Below, in pieces: positions 1 through 8,344 of a stretch of DNA of 64,000 nt. The translations under genes were made by a program, and so were the position numbers. Origin of the DNA: an uncultured Lachnospiraceae bacterium (GTDB taxonomy: Bacteria > Bacillota > Clostridia > Lachnospirales > Lachnospiraceae). The stretch lies in contig CAJUDM010000025.1 of the NCBI GenBank assembly GCA_910584915.1, positions 8,198-72,197 of the forward strand. Reading direction: 5' to 3'. How positions within the stretch are numbered: the first letter of the stretch is position 1; each line of letters starts with the position of its first letter. Below the pieces are notes generated by a model. It was not told the DNA's origin. It was given only the letters and a program-made list of their open reading frames with translations, and searched no databases.

Positions 1-121
1 ATTCCCCTGCTGTTCTTTCTGCACGACCGGCAGATTTTCTTCACATCACAGCCGCCTGTCTGGCTCTGAATCCTTATGACGGTTTCCACCTCCGACAGTT
101 CTTCCTCCAGTTCCTCCGCCT

Positions 122-943
122 TTATGACGTCGGCTTTCTCAGCGGACAGTCCGACATGCTGATCCTGTCTCTCAGGGCGTTCATCCCGCAGTCCACCAGA
201 TAGTCCTGCAAAATCGGCAGCGACTGCGAGGATGCCGGCCCGATGATGATCTCCCCGATCAACTCCGACATATGGAGCCCCAGCCTCCCGCACATCCTGT
301 TCAGATCCAGAGGATAATACTTCTTGATCCGCCCCGCCGACACATGATATCGCGGCTCCACGGCGAAATCGTTCAACACAAACGGAGAAATGACCAGCCT
401 GCGCTCCTTCTCCCTGGCAAAGGAGGGATGCTTGAAAGCCGCCGACTGAATCCACGCGTCATTCATGATCTCCCGCATCTCCCGCTTCACTTCCGATAAT
501 CTTCTCTCCCCCATGACAAGCTGATAGAACTCTTCCACCAACCTGTGCTCCCGCATGTCCTTCTGGTAATACACCGTCTGCAAAGACACGGCGCCGCCGG
601 TCATCTTCTGCATCAGGTTCTCATGGAAGGCGATGCAGACGCCCTGCCCAAGATGCCCGTATCTCTCCCACTGGGCGGCGTCATCCCTGTATTTGGAAAA
701 ACATGCCGCATACGCCGAATAGCGGAACTCCTCCTCCAGCTCTCTTTGAAAGAAGCTCTCTATCACACGGCTTTTCTCCTCCTCGCCCTCCGCCAGCAGC
801 CTATCCATGACAGCACGGCATATGCCGTTCATGAAAAACCGCATCTCGGAGGCATCGTTCATGTTCAGAATATTATTCAGCCTCAGCTCCGCGCACCGGA
901 TGATCCCGTCAAAAGCCGCAAAGTCCGTGTAATGGTACAGCAT
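122..943 (-). CDS. DUF2971 domain protein
   Basis: A 273-residue soluble protein. The N-terminus (LYHYTDFAAFDGII, then LNNILNMNDASEMRFF) fits the DUF2971 pattern of a short H/Y motif followed by a MNDxxE motif; the middle holds a YAACFSKYRDDAAQWERYG stretch, the CFS...W..YG signature of this family. The molecular function of DUF2971 is not established; members occur in accessory and defence-like settings. No signal peptide or membrane segment is seen. The start is supported by a strong GGGAGGGGAAGGT just before the ATG. It lies 17 nt downstream of the rhodanese lipoprotein gene on the same strand, so the two are probably cotranscribed. Confidence 0.75.
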   Translation of the reverse strand: MLYHYTDFAAFDGIIRCAELRLNNILNMNDASEMRFFMNGICRAVMDRLLAEGEEEKSRVIESFFQRELEEEFRYSAYAACFSKYRDDAAQWERYGHLGQGVCIAFHENLMQKMTGGAVSLQTVYYQKDMREHRLVEEFYQLVMGERRLSEVKREMREIMNDAWIQSAAFKHPSFAREKERRLVISPFVLNDFAVEPRYHVSAGRIKKYYPLDLNRMCGRLGLHMSELIGEIIIGPASSQSLPILQDYLVDCGMNALRDRISMSDCPLRKPTS

Positions 944-960
944 ACCTTCCCCTCCCTCTC

Positions 961-1350
961 CTACTCAGATACGGTCTCTCCCTCCCAGTCATTGATACCG
1001 CCAAACTCCACAATATTCGTGTAGCCCAGATCCGCCAGCTTCTCGGACGCCTGTTTGCTGCGGTTTCCGCTGCGGCAGTACACAAGGATCAGTTGTTCCC
1101 TGTCGGGCAGATCGGGGATCTCTTCCGTACCGATCGTCTCATTCGGGATATTGATGGCGCCGGGAATATGCCTCTCGCCAAATTCCTCCGGCGTGCGCAC
1201 ATCCAGGATAATGTAACCGCTCTCCTCCTCCATCATAGCCACGGCGTCCTCCATGCCGACCTGCCGATACCCCGTCTCCCCGGCTGATGCCCCGCACCCT
1301 GTCAGAAACACAAGCGCCATGATCCATATGGATATCATTATTTTCCTCAT
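961..1350 (-). CDS. Rhodanese-domain lipoprotein
   Basis: 129 residues. A basic N-terminus and hydrophobic segment end in a lipobox (FLTGC), so it is probably secreted and lipid-anchored. A single rhodanese domain follows: ILDVRTPEEFGERHIPGAIN, then the active-site loop VYCRSGNRSKQA with the persulfide-forming Cys. Small rhodaneses carry sulfane sulfur or act in redox and thiol handling; the substrate here is unknown. The start at 1350 is chosen because a GGGGGGAA ribosome site stands just before it; a longer in-frame reading to 1413 lacks one and would put residues before the signal peptide. It is followed closely by the DUF2971 gene and preceded by a multi-hairpin leader at 1417-1546. Confidence 0.85.
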   Translation of the reverse strand: MRKIMISIWIMALVFLTGCGASAGETGYRQVGMEDAVAMMEEESGYIILDVRTPEEFGERHIPGAINIPNETIGTEEIPDLPDREQLILVYCRSGNRSKQASEKLADLGYTNIVEFGGINDWEGETVSE

Positions 1351-1416
1351 CGCGATTCCCCCCATTTTAAAAGAACTTTCCGGTTCCTGTCGGCAGACAA
1401 TTTCCAACGCCATAAA

Positions 1417-1546
1417 AATAAGCTTATATTACAGGAACCGCTTCGCGAACCCTGTAATCAATCACGACGCAAAAAACGCGTCTTTTATGAGAATCTGCTC
1501 CGCATCTTCTCATAAGGTATAATATGGATACCATTATAAGCTTACG
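1417..1546 (-). other. Four-hairpin multibranch leader element
   Basis: Outer arms (TAAGCTTATA near 1419 and TATAAGCTTA near 1535) enclose four consecutive perfect hairpins: ATTACAGG/CCTGTAAT, GACGC/GCGTC, TATGAGAA/TTCTCATA and GGTAT/ATACC. It lies 67 nt upstream of the rhodanese lipoprotein start. The layout resembles a multibranch RNA or a composite palindromic repeat. No known riboswitch class was recognised. Confidence 0.6.
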
Positions 1547-1635
1547 AAGCCAAAAATAAAAGAGCCTTACACAATTATATTTATTTTTTCCCATCTATCT
1601 TATTTTTTCTTTACAGCGCGATATAAAAACTGAGC

Positions 1636-2451
1636 CTACTTTGCCCCATTATTTCCGGTTTCCCCATCCGTCTCTTCCTCCGCAATGCTTGCGGCTTCAT
1701 CATACTGCCAGTCGATCCACTCCGGTTCTTCCCCCTCGTAAGCCGCAATATCAGCCTCGTTCTCCTCCGTAAAATGTCTCGCCGTCACAGGCTGTCCGTC
1801 TGCGGTATAGGTATAGCATGTCATTCCAAAGCCGTCGTCATTTTGAACCTCCCAGACAAAACCATAGTCATACACTCCGAACGAGATATTCTTTGTATGC
1901 GTCTCAAATACATCAAAACAGACAAGCTCGCCATCACATATTCCCAAAATATACATCAGTTCACTCGGATCGGAACTTATTCTGAAAATAAGCTCCGGGT
2001 TTTCATCGCCGTTTACATCCACGTAAGCATACTTTTTCTGTGCATTTTCAAATTCGGATTCATACATTTTATCATCCATAACGGTCAGATTCATGCCTTC
2101 CACATATGGATTCGCGACGCTGATCTCGTTTCTCAGAAAAGCCCCATACCGCGAATTCCCGGCATCCGTCCATTCCTCCGACTGAACCTGCTGGTTTTGT
2201 GCAGACTCCTGTCCATCCTCCGGGTTTCGCGCCAACCCCCGCCCTTCCTCAGAGTTTTGTGATAACTCCTGCACATCCTCCAAGTTTTCTACAGGCTCCT
2301 GCCCATCCTGCTCATTTTGTATAAACTCCTGACTGTCCTGCCCGCTCTGTGTCAGCTCCTGTCCATCCCGCGGCATATCATCCGCCCCACAGCCTGCCAA
2401 CAATATACAGGCCAGCATCACACTCAACAACAAACCTGTTTTTTTCTCCAT
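1636..2451 (-). CDS. Lipoprotein with six 10-residue repeats
   Basis: 271 residues with a signal peptide ending in the lipobox LLAGC (Cys21). Residues 29-88 are six consecutive ten-residue repeats (DGQELTQSGQ, DSQEFIQNEQ, DGQEPVENLE and relatives), acidic and Gln-rich, probably an extended spacer between the membrane anchor and the globular domain. The C-terminal part (about 100-260) contains YAYVDVNGDENPELIFR, the calcium-loop-like DxNGDxxPEL motif common in clostridial lipoproteins. Function unknown. It lies downstream of, and co-directional with, the LytTR/GHKL pair, which may influence it. The repeat number could vary between strains because the unit is 30 bp long. Confidence 0.8.
   Translation of the reverse strand: MEKKTGLLLSVMLACILLAGCGADDMPRDGQELTQSGQDSQEFIQNEQDGQEPVENLEDVQELSQNSEEGRGLARNPEDGQESAQNQQVQSEEWTDAGNSRYGAFLRNEISVANPYVEGMNLTVMDDKMYESEFENAQKKYAYVDVNGDENPELIFRISSDPSELMYILGICDGELVCFDVFETHTKNISFGVYDYGFVWEVQNDDGFGMTCYTYTADGQPVTARHFTEENEADIAAYEGEEPEWIDWQYDEAASIAEEETDGETGNNGAK
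2188..2367 (-). repeat. Six 30-bp coding repeats in the lipoprotein gene
   Basis: In-frame minisatellite encoding six decapeptides of the form D-x-Q-E-x-x-Q-x-x-Q. Copies are diverged at the DNA level, so the array is not a very recent expansion. Confidence 0.75.
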
Positions 2452-2560
2452 CGTTTTCCTCCCACTGCAATATGATCAACTTCTTAATTTATATCACAGC
2501 GCGAAAGATAACAAAATACGATCTGCACAAACGACATGATTTCTGCGCAAACGACACAAG

Positions 2561-3265
2561 TCAATCATCAAAGCGCATTCTCCAGTTAAAAAACGCCTTC
2601 TTAAACTCCTTACTGTGAACCCTCCCGATAGCCGCCTTTGTCCCGTTGCAGAGTGTGGCTTCACGGCTGTCCGCCTGTTCCACATATTTCAGATTGACAA
2701 GATACGAGCGCTGTATCAGGAAAAAGCCAAATGGAGATAACTTTTCCGCCATCTCGGATATCCGCCCCGCACAGAGATATTCTCTGCCGTCCAGCATGAG
2801 ATATCTCAATTTCCTTCCGCTTGTCTCGATAAGCAGAAGCTCACTCAGCTTTATTCTGATACAGCTTCCGGCGATATCATCACAATACAGGAACCTGTCC
2901 TGTATCCTGCTCCCGAAAAAAAAATCAAGCGCTTCATCGATTTCCTCCGGATGCCTTTTGTCAATATATCTGAACGCATTCACCCTGTACCCCAGCCTTG
3001 CCAGCTCCGTGTGGGAAGTCAGGAAACATACTTTGCACTGATTCCCGGAATCCATCAGCCGCCTGGCTGTCTCAAAACCATCCTCCCCGTCCGCGAGCTC
3101 AATATCCAGAAACACCAGGTCCGCATCCGCGTTTTTCATAAAATCTCCGCCGCCGCTGTAGGAACCGATCTCACAGGAAATCTGGTTATCTCTGCAATAT
3201 TTTTCGATCACCGCCTGTATCTGTTCTCTCCACACCGCCTCATCTTCCACGATACCTATCTTCAT
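2561..3265 (-). CDS. LytTR-family response regulator
   Basis: 234 residues. An N-terminal receiver (MKIGIVEDEAVWREQIQ with the acidic pair, and VFLDIELADGEDGFETA with the phospho-acceptor Asp near residue 55) is joined to a C-terminal LytTR DNA-binding domain (about 135-230; motifs LLIETSGRKLRYL and GFFLIQRSYLVNLKYVEQ). It acts as the transcriptional output of the partner kinase; the two genes overlap by 4 bp (ATGA type), so translation is coupled. Target promoters cannot be named from the sequence. AgrA, BlpR and VirR belong to this class, but no autoinducer peptide gene is visible nearby. Confidence 0.92.
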   Translation of the reverse strand: MKIGIVEDEAVWREQIQAVIEKYCRDNQISCEIGSYSGGGDFMKNADADLVFLDIELADGEDGFETARRLMDSGNQCKVCFLTSHTELARLGYRVNAFRYIDKRHPEEIDEALDFFFGSRIQDRFLYCDDIAGSCIRIKLSELLLIETSGRKLRYLMLDGREYLCAGRISEMAEKLSPFGFFLIQRSYLVNLKYVEQADSREATLCNGTKAAIGRVHSKEFKKAFFNWRMRFDD

Positions 3266-4557
3266 ACCCTGTTCTCCTTCGGAATGGCTACACTGATCCG
3301 AAACAATGCTTCCCCGTTCTCCGTCACAGACTCCCTATAGCATTCGCCATCATACTTTTTCACTGTTCCGAGTATATTTTTCATACCAAACCCGTGATTC
3401 GCCCTGTCCTTTTTTGTCGTCCCCGGAAACCCTTTCGTTACGACTGCTTTTTCGGCTATCGTGTTGCTGACGACAATAAAACATTCTCTCTTGTGTTCCG
3501 TCAGCTCAACCCGTATCCTCGGCGCGGCTGCCTTTCCCGCCGCCTCCACAGCATTCTGCAATATATTTCCCATCAGCGTTGTCAGGTCAAACATCTCAAG
3601 AGGCAGCTTCCCCGCCAACCTTCCCGATACGGTAAACTCTATATTTTCCTTTGCCGCCAGATACAGATAATAATTCATGATGACATCGAGAAAACTGTCT
3701 CCCGTGTGAATCTTCAGATCGAACTCATCCTGCATATCCCAGATCGTATCTATGTACTCTTTCGCCGCCTCTGTATTTTTCTGATTGACCAGCTCCCTGA
3801 GCACACCGATATGATTCACCAGATCATGCTTAAAACGCCGCACAGCCGCCGACTGCTGTAACTGGTAATCGTACTGCTGCCTCTGCATCCGCATAAGAGA
3901 CTGAAGCTCCCTGTTCTGCCTCTCAGAGAGTATATTTTTGACAGCCATGCCGAGGGTGAGAAAGACGGAATAAAACACACCTGCTATACTGATAAAAAAT
4001 ACCGCATATGCATCCCCGCCGTACCGCGCATGATTTTCGTTGAAGAACACAAAAACAAAATTGTAAAACATCTGAAATATGCTGCCCTGTATCAAAAGCG
4101 CGATCAGATACTTTACTTTTATATCGCACAGATAAACCTCATTCTTTTTCAGCACACACAGATATACCGCAAAATATACCAAAAACGATATAATATATGC
4201 CGGCTCCATCCACCACGTTATGTCTGTGCCGGCAATCCCGCCGCCTATCAGCACGACCTGTATCAGCATAACGCTGAATGTGTCAACGATCCCCGTAAAA
4301 TACATGAGGGCAGCGCTCAATACGATCAGGCGCCACAGGCGTTCCTCGAAAAACAAACAGATGGAAAGCACGCTCCAAAGCAGATAGACGATCGGAGAAT
4401 TTATATCAAAATATGCATTGAAAGCCCCCGCAGCGAGCATGACAAACACGGAGGCGCCGATAAAACCCCTGTTCTTTCTCGGACCCAACCGGAAACCAAA
4501 GTGAAGGATAAACAGATATATAAAATAGTTTAATATATTGTCCACTATATATATCAT
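3262..4557 (-). CDS. GHKL sensor histidine kinase (AgrC-like)
   Basis: 431 residues. About six or seven membrane segments fill residues 1-210, followed by a coiled segment rich in Gln/Arg, the H-box FKHDLVNHIGVL and a HATPase domain with an N-box (LMGNILQNAVEAAGKA) and G-box (NHGFGMKNILGTV). This is the AgrC/ComD-like GHKL group, which usually senses small peptides. The start at 4557 is chosen for the GGAGGCGGCT site before ATG; the frame stays open upstream to 4644 without a clear site. It forms a two-component pair with the LytTR regulator downstream. The ligand is unknown. Confidence 0.9.
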   Translation of the reverse strand: MIYIVDNILNYFIYLFILHFGFRLGPRKNRGFIGASVFVMLAAGAFNAYFDINSPIVYLLWSVLSICLFFEERLWRLIVLSAALMYFTGIVDTFSVMLIQVVLIGGGIAGTDITWWMEPAYIISFLVYFAVYLCVLKKNEVYLCDIKVKYLIALLIQGSIFQMFYNFVFVFFNENHARYGGDAYAVFFISIAGVFYSVFLTLGMAVKNILSERQNRELQSLMRMQRQQYDYQLQQSAAVRRFKHDLVNHIGVLRELVNQKNTEAAKEYIDTIWDMQDEFDLKIHTGDSFLDVIMNYYLYLAAKENIEFTVSGRLAGKLPLEMFDLTTLMGNILQNAVEAAGKAAAPRIRVELTEHKRECFIVVSNTIAEKAVVTKGFPGTTKKDRANHGFGMKNILGTVKKYDGECYRESVTENGEALFRISVAIPKENRV

Positions 4558-4787
4558 AGCCGCCTCCGTCCTGCCGTGTGCTTTTGCCGACTCCTGTCTT
4601 CTTCCGCCGCTTTCCGCCACTTTGGCTGAAAATCGTTTCTGCAAAAGCTCGGGCGTCTACTGTACAATATCATAAATTTTCATAGAATTGAAGCGATATA
4701 TATGGTAAAATAACAATTGACCGCAATTTTTTGTTTTCACAAAAACCAGGAAACGATCAGGGTTGAAAACTACAGGAGGCGCCGATC

Positions 4788-5372
4788 ATGAAAAATATAC
4801 TCATCATTCAGGGTGGAGGACGCCCCAACGGAAATACATCCCAGCTCGTCAACAGCTTTATGTCCGGCGCAAAAGAGTGCGGACATACTGTTGAACTGAT
4901 CTCGCTTCTCAAAAATGAGGTCAAAGGCTGCCTCGGCTGCAACGCCTGCCGATATGGAAAACCATGTATCCAGAAAGATTCCTTTAACGATCTTGTGCCG
5001 AAAATAAAAAATGCCGACTGTATCGTCCTGGCATCACCGCTTTACTTCTGGACCATATCGTCCAGAATAAAAGCCTTTCTCGAAAGGTTTTATTGTATTG
5101 CAGAAGAAGATCCCAATCCCCCGTTTGGCAGATATGAAAAGTATCCTGTAAAAGACTGCGCCCTGCTCATGACTTCAGCAGATGATTTCTTCTGGACATT
5201 TGAACAGGCAGTCTCCTATTATCGGTTTGCGGTAGTAAATTATATTGGTTTTCATGATAGAGGCATGATACTTGCCGGCGGATGCGGCGATACCAACGGC
5301 AAACCACAGATTGATAAGACACGCCATCTGCAGGAAGCCTATGAATTTGGAAAGCATATTTATCCTGGCTGA
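4788..5372 (+). CDS. Flavodoxin-fold NAD(P)H-dependent oxidoreductase
   Basis: 194 residues. The start MKNILIIQGGGRPNGNTSQL carries the FMN phosphate-binding loop (GRPNGNT) of the NADPH-dependent FMN reductase / iron-sulfur flavoprotein group. KGCLGCNACRYGKPC supplies closely spaced cysteines as in Isf-type proteins, and ASPLYFWTISSRIKAFLERF is the conserved second flavin loop. It probably binds FMN and passes electrons to an unknown acceptor. AGGAGG precedes the ATG. The downstream small hydrolase gene is 66 nt away on the same strand and may be cotranscribed. Confidence 0.88.
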   Translation: MKNILIIQGGGRPNGNTSQLVNSFMSGAKECGHTVELISLLKNEVKGCLGCNACRYGKPCIQKDSFNDLVPKIKNADCIVLASPLYFWTISSRIKAFLERFYCIAEEDPNPPFGRYEKYPVKDCALLMTSADDFFWTFEQAVSYYRFAVVNYIGFHDRGMILAGGCGDTNGKPQIDKTRHLQEAYEFGKHIYPG

Positions 5373-5438
5373 TCATATATCAGCTGCCCTGCCCCGCCGG
5401 CAGGTCATCATAAAAATCAGGAATGGAAAGAAAAGATT

Positions 5439-6005
5439 ATGTCAAAGATAGCCGTTTTTTTCCCGGGCATCGGATACCACTGCGACAAGCCCCTTTTATA
5501 TTACAGCAGAAGCATCGCCCGCGGGCTCGGGTACGAAAATGCCAGAAATGTGAGCTACACATATAACGCCGGAAATATACGCGGCAATGAGCAGAAAATG
5601 AAAGAAGCGTACGAGGCACTGTTTTCACAGGCGGAAACCGAACTCGCGGATATCACCTGGCAAGATTATAATGATGTACTTTTTATATCTAAAAGTATCG
5701 GTACGATCATTGCGGCATCATACGCCGCCAAATACGGATTAAAACATGCCAGGCATATCCTGTATACCCCTCTGGCACAGACTTATCTATTCCCGCCGGA
5801 TCATGCGGTCAGTTTTATCGGGACAGCAGACCCCTGGAGCGACACTGCGGAGATCATCCGGCTCTCAGACGAAAATCATATCCCGATCACTGTATACGAG
5901 GGATGCAACCATTCTCTCGAATGCAGTGACACCATCAGGAACATCGAAAATCTGAGGGATATTATGCAGAGAACGATGGATTTCTGTAAACTTTATCGTA
6001 TATAA
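5439..6005 (+). CDS. Small alpha/beta-hydrolase-like protein
   Basis: 188 residues, cytoplasmic. The pattern fits a minimal alpha/beta hydrolase: VFFPGIGYHCDKPLLYY at the start, a nucleophile-elbow-like FISKSIGT (Ser near residue 89), a possible acid in FIGTADPWSD and a late histidine in YEGCNHSLE. The elbow is S-x-S-x-G rather than the canonical G-x-S-x-G, so the activity is uncertain. The substrate is unknown. It follows the flavodoxin-like reductase gene. Confidence 0.65.
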   Translation: MSKIAVFFPGIGYHCDKPLLYYSRSIARGLGYENARNVSYTYNAGNIRGNEQKMKEAYEALFSQAETELADITWQDYNDVLFISKSIGTIIAASYAAKYGLKHARHILYTPLAQTYLFPPDHAVSFIGTADPWSDTAEIIRLSDENHIPITVYEGCNHSLECSDTIRNIENLRDIMQRTMDFCKLYRI

Positions 6006-6063
6006 AATATATTGTTGAGTGTACAATACTCTCTATCCATCCCTGAGACAGCACGCCGCCGCC

Positions 6064-6942
6064 CTATGCTTTCCGCCACAGCAGCATACTGTCCTGAAAT
6101 TCAATTGTCAGCTTCCCTGTATCTTTCAGCCACGAAAGGTAAGACCGTACCGTACTTCCAACCAACACATACTGCTCAAAATTCATGGAAAGCCCATAGC
6201 CTTGGAACACTTCCTGCAAAATCCTCTCAAAACACATTGGTTCTTCACAGATGGATAAAATACGCTCCGCGATGCTCTGCACCTTATCCCTGTTATAGCG
6301 GACAAGTTCCTTCACATCGGCAGAGGCAGCCGCATGGGCTGGGACGAACACGGGCGCCTCCATCTGCTCCACCTTATCCAGCGTTTCCAGATAAGCGCCC
6401 ACATCATAGATGAAAGAAACCGCATATTTGTCCAGCGTCTCCCTGCTGCTGATGCAGTCCGCAAGGAACACCACATTGTCCGGCATACGGAACCCCACCA
6501 TGTCAAAGAAATGCCCCGGCAGGGGTATCACCTCAATCTCCTTCGGGAAACTTTCATCTGAAAAATCCGTCACATCGCTCTCCTGCGCCATCAGGAACTT
6601 ATGCCGCAAATCCCTACACGGATAGCCGCCGTAAAGGAAGGACGGCTCCAACACAGGGTACTTCGTGAAAGCCGCCTCGATACCGCCGGAATAAACCTTG
6701 CATCCCGTCTGCCCTTGCAGGTATCTGTTCCCGCCAATATGGTCTGCGTTGGAATGGGTATTCAGGATCGCCGCCAGATGCCAGCCGTTCTTATCCAGTA
6801 TCTGCCTGACCTTTCGCCCCGCATCCTTATCATTCCCGCTGTCAACCAGATAGACATGATCATTATCTGCCACATAGACACCTATCTTCGCCGGACAGTT
6901 TATGTAATAGCATTTCTCACTGACTTGAACCAATTCATACAT
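6064..6942 (-). CDS. Metallo-beta-lactamase-fold hydrolase
   Basis: 292 residues. The MBL metal motif appears as NTHSNADHIGGN near residue 62, with further ligands expected at the His of PLPGHFFDMVGF and the Asp of VFLADCIS. The sequence VYLVDSGNDKDAGRKV is the usual second beta-strand. A C-terminal helical region of about 80 residues (FERILQEVF...SYLSWLKDTGKL) resembles the helical tail of glyoxalase-II/RNase-Z-like MBL proteins. The substrate is not predictable. AAGGAGG stands before the ATG. On the minus strand a TATAAT lies at 7023-7028, about 80 nt upstream, and could be the -10 box. Confidence 0.85.
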   Translation of the reverse strand: MYELVQVSEKCYYINCPAKIGVYVADNDHVYLVDSGNDKDAGRKVRQILDKNGWHLAAILNTHSNADHIGGNRYLQGQTGCKVYSGGIEAAFTKYPVLEPSFLYGGYPCRDLRHKFLMAQESDVTDFSDESFPKEIEVIPLPGHFFDMVGFRMPDNVVFLADCISSRETLDKYAVSFIYDVGAYLETLDKVEQMEAPVFVPAHAAASADVKELVRYNRDKVQSIAERILSICEEPMCFERILQEVFQGYGLSMNFEQYVLVGSTVRSYLSWLKDTGKLTIEFQDSMLLWRKA

Positions 6943-7151
6943 TTTTCGTTGCCTCCTTATTCTGCTGCTTCCTGATTACTTCGGCTGAAAACTGTCTCCA
7001 CTAAAGTAAAAGCGTCCACTGAATTATACCATAAAAATTTTCTGTTTTTCATCTGATGGCACGAAATAACTATTTTTCGGGAATGAAAGGCATAAAATTC
7101 CCAAAGGTGAACAAGTAAACGTATCGCCACCCCGTGGAATTACCCTTGTAC

Positions 7152-7330
7152 CTATGGTATAATATCGATTAGATATTATACTGGCTCGGAGCGAAGCGGA
7201 GTAGCCATAAAAAATACTATGTCCGCTTGCGGACATGGTATAATATCGGCAGATATGATACCGGCGCCGAGCGAAGCGAGTGTGCATCGCGAAGCGTACC
7301 ATGTCGGTAGACATGGTATAATCCAAATTA
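7152..7330. repeat. Two ~80-bp tandem units of hairpins plus a partial third
   Basis: Units begin at 7152, 7234 and 7312 (partial) with ATGGTATAAT. The first unit holds a perfect palindrome (GTATAATATC, 5-nt loop, GATATTATAC; 7157-7181), a GGCT...AGCC hairpin with a GAGCGAAGCG core, and GTCCGC/GCGGAC. The second repeats the plan with changed bases. It ends 28 bp before the YdeI-like gene. Each unit carries a TATAAT on the plus strand. Confidence 0.7.
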
Positions 7331-7357
7331 TCACTACGAAATTTGGGGGAAATAATT

Positions 7358-7744
7358 ATGGAATTTACAAATCTGCTTGATGCGAAAAACCGCCATGAAC
7401 TGAGGGAATGGCTCATAAATAACCATGATAAAGAAAAGGAATGCTGCCGGAGAATGGAACGCCTGGGACTGATGACCGATGCCGGGAGAGCCGTACTTCC
7501 CGATATGTCACCAAAAGGATTTGTCATTGACGGGGATATCGAAAAAGCCTTAAAAGCAGATTCGGAGGTATGGAGCAATTTTCAGAAATTCCCTCCCCTG
7601 TACCAGCGGGTGCGGATTGACACCATACAGATCAAAAAGAAACAGCCGGAACTGTTTCAGAACAGGCTGCAGAAACTGATTGAAAATACCAAAAAAGGTA
7701 TTATGTATGGGGAATGGAATGATAACGGAAGATTGATAGAATGA
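7358..7744 (+). CDS. Internally shortened YdeI/OmpD-associated-like protein
   Basis: 128 residues. The start (FTNLLDAKNRHELREWLINNH) and the C-terminal half (GLMTDAGRAVLPD; then ALKADSEVWSNFQKFPPLYQRVRIDTIQ, ending QNRLQKLIENTKKG) match the YdeI/OmpD-associated (bacteriocin-protection) family. The central segment that normally carries the CFGWIDS-like motif is missing: residue 22 runs straight into the RRMERLGLMT stretch. Typical members are near 190 residues, so some 50-60 are absent without a frameshift. It may be a decayed gene still open in frame. The ATG is preceded by GGGGGAAATAATT. Confidence 0.6.
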   Translation: MEFTNLLDAKNRHELREWLINNHDKEKECCRRMERLGLMTDAGRAVLPDMSPKGFVIDGDIEKALKADSEVWSNFQKFPPLYQRVRIDTIQIKKKQPELFQNRLQKLIENTKKGIMYGEWNDNGRLIE

Positions 7745-8155
7745 GGGATTATTTGCGCATATCTATTTTTCATTCAGTTTTTACCGTTTTTCTCATATGC
7801 AAACACGGAAACTCTGTATATTATCACGGAAATAATGTAACTTTGGAACCTATGTAGTGCCAAAAGTGCCGTGTTTACGGGCTTTGTGGGCTTTCCGTGT
7901 CCGTATCTGCCGGGGAAGGAGACACCCTGACAAAATATGACAATATCCTACTCCTTTTTACCTTTCCACTTTATACTATCACGGAAACCCCCGACTTTTG
8001 CGTGAAAGTATACTTTTGCCTGTTAGTACCAAAAATCCTATGGCATCAATTTAAGATTGCCGCCTGGGCGGTATATGGCGGTCTGTGAGACACTGTATAC
8101 CGCTCATTTATTCTACAATATGAGAACCATTCCCTATTGCGCTATTTTATCTCAT
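7745..8155. other. Intergenic region without a convincing gene
   Basis: About 410 bp, AT-rich. The word CACGGAAA recurs (near 7806, 7824 and 7980) and CCGTGT occurs on the other phase; the spacing is irregular. A hairpin GCGGTATA/TATACCGC at 8068-8103 probably serves as a terminator between the convergent genes. No open frame with a ribosome site was found. Confidence 0.5.
8068..8103. terminator. Hairpin between convergent genes
   Basis: Eight-base perfect arms GCGGTATA and TATACCGC around a 20-nt loop, lying between the plus-strand YdeI-like gene and the minus-strand 59-aa gene. It is not followed by a strong T-run, so termination is only likely. Confidence 0.4.
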
Positions 8156-8335
8156 TTAGCGTGCCTCCTGAAGCCTTGCCGCTTCAATTTCACGCTGAAA
8201 TGCTCTTCCTGCTTTATTGTAGTAATCCATTCGTTCCTCGTCTGTCATATGCTTTGTCATTTTACAATTATATTCCATGAGCCTATGAATATCTTCTATA
8301 GTAAAATCGGGACTCAAAACAGGTTTTTCCATCAT
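8156..8335 (-). CDS. Small 59-residue protein of unknown function
   Basis: A compact, highly charged helical protein starting MMEKPVLSPDFTIEDIH and ending in a basic helix. The sequence looks genuinely coding: the ribosome site AAAAGGGGCA precedes a double ATG and the composition is balanced. It lies 9 bp downstream of the DUF6718 gene on the same strand, in a patch with a PIN toxin and its antitoxin. Similar short proteins with a PVLSPDFTIEDI start occur widely in Clostridia as I recall, but their role is unknown to me. Confidence 0.7.
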   Translation of the reverse strand: MMEKPVLSPDFTIEDIHRLMEYNCKMTKHMTDEERMDYYNKAGRAFQREIEAARLQEAR

Positions 8336-8344
8336 TGCCCCTTT

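Noticed and set aside
1..121. Possible partial gene on the minus strand with CxxC at its cut end
   Set aside because: The frame stays open but also runs open far into the DUF2971 gene without an ATG or ribosome site, so it may be a chance open frame in GC-rich DNA.
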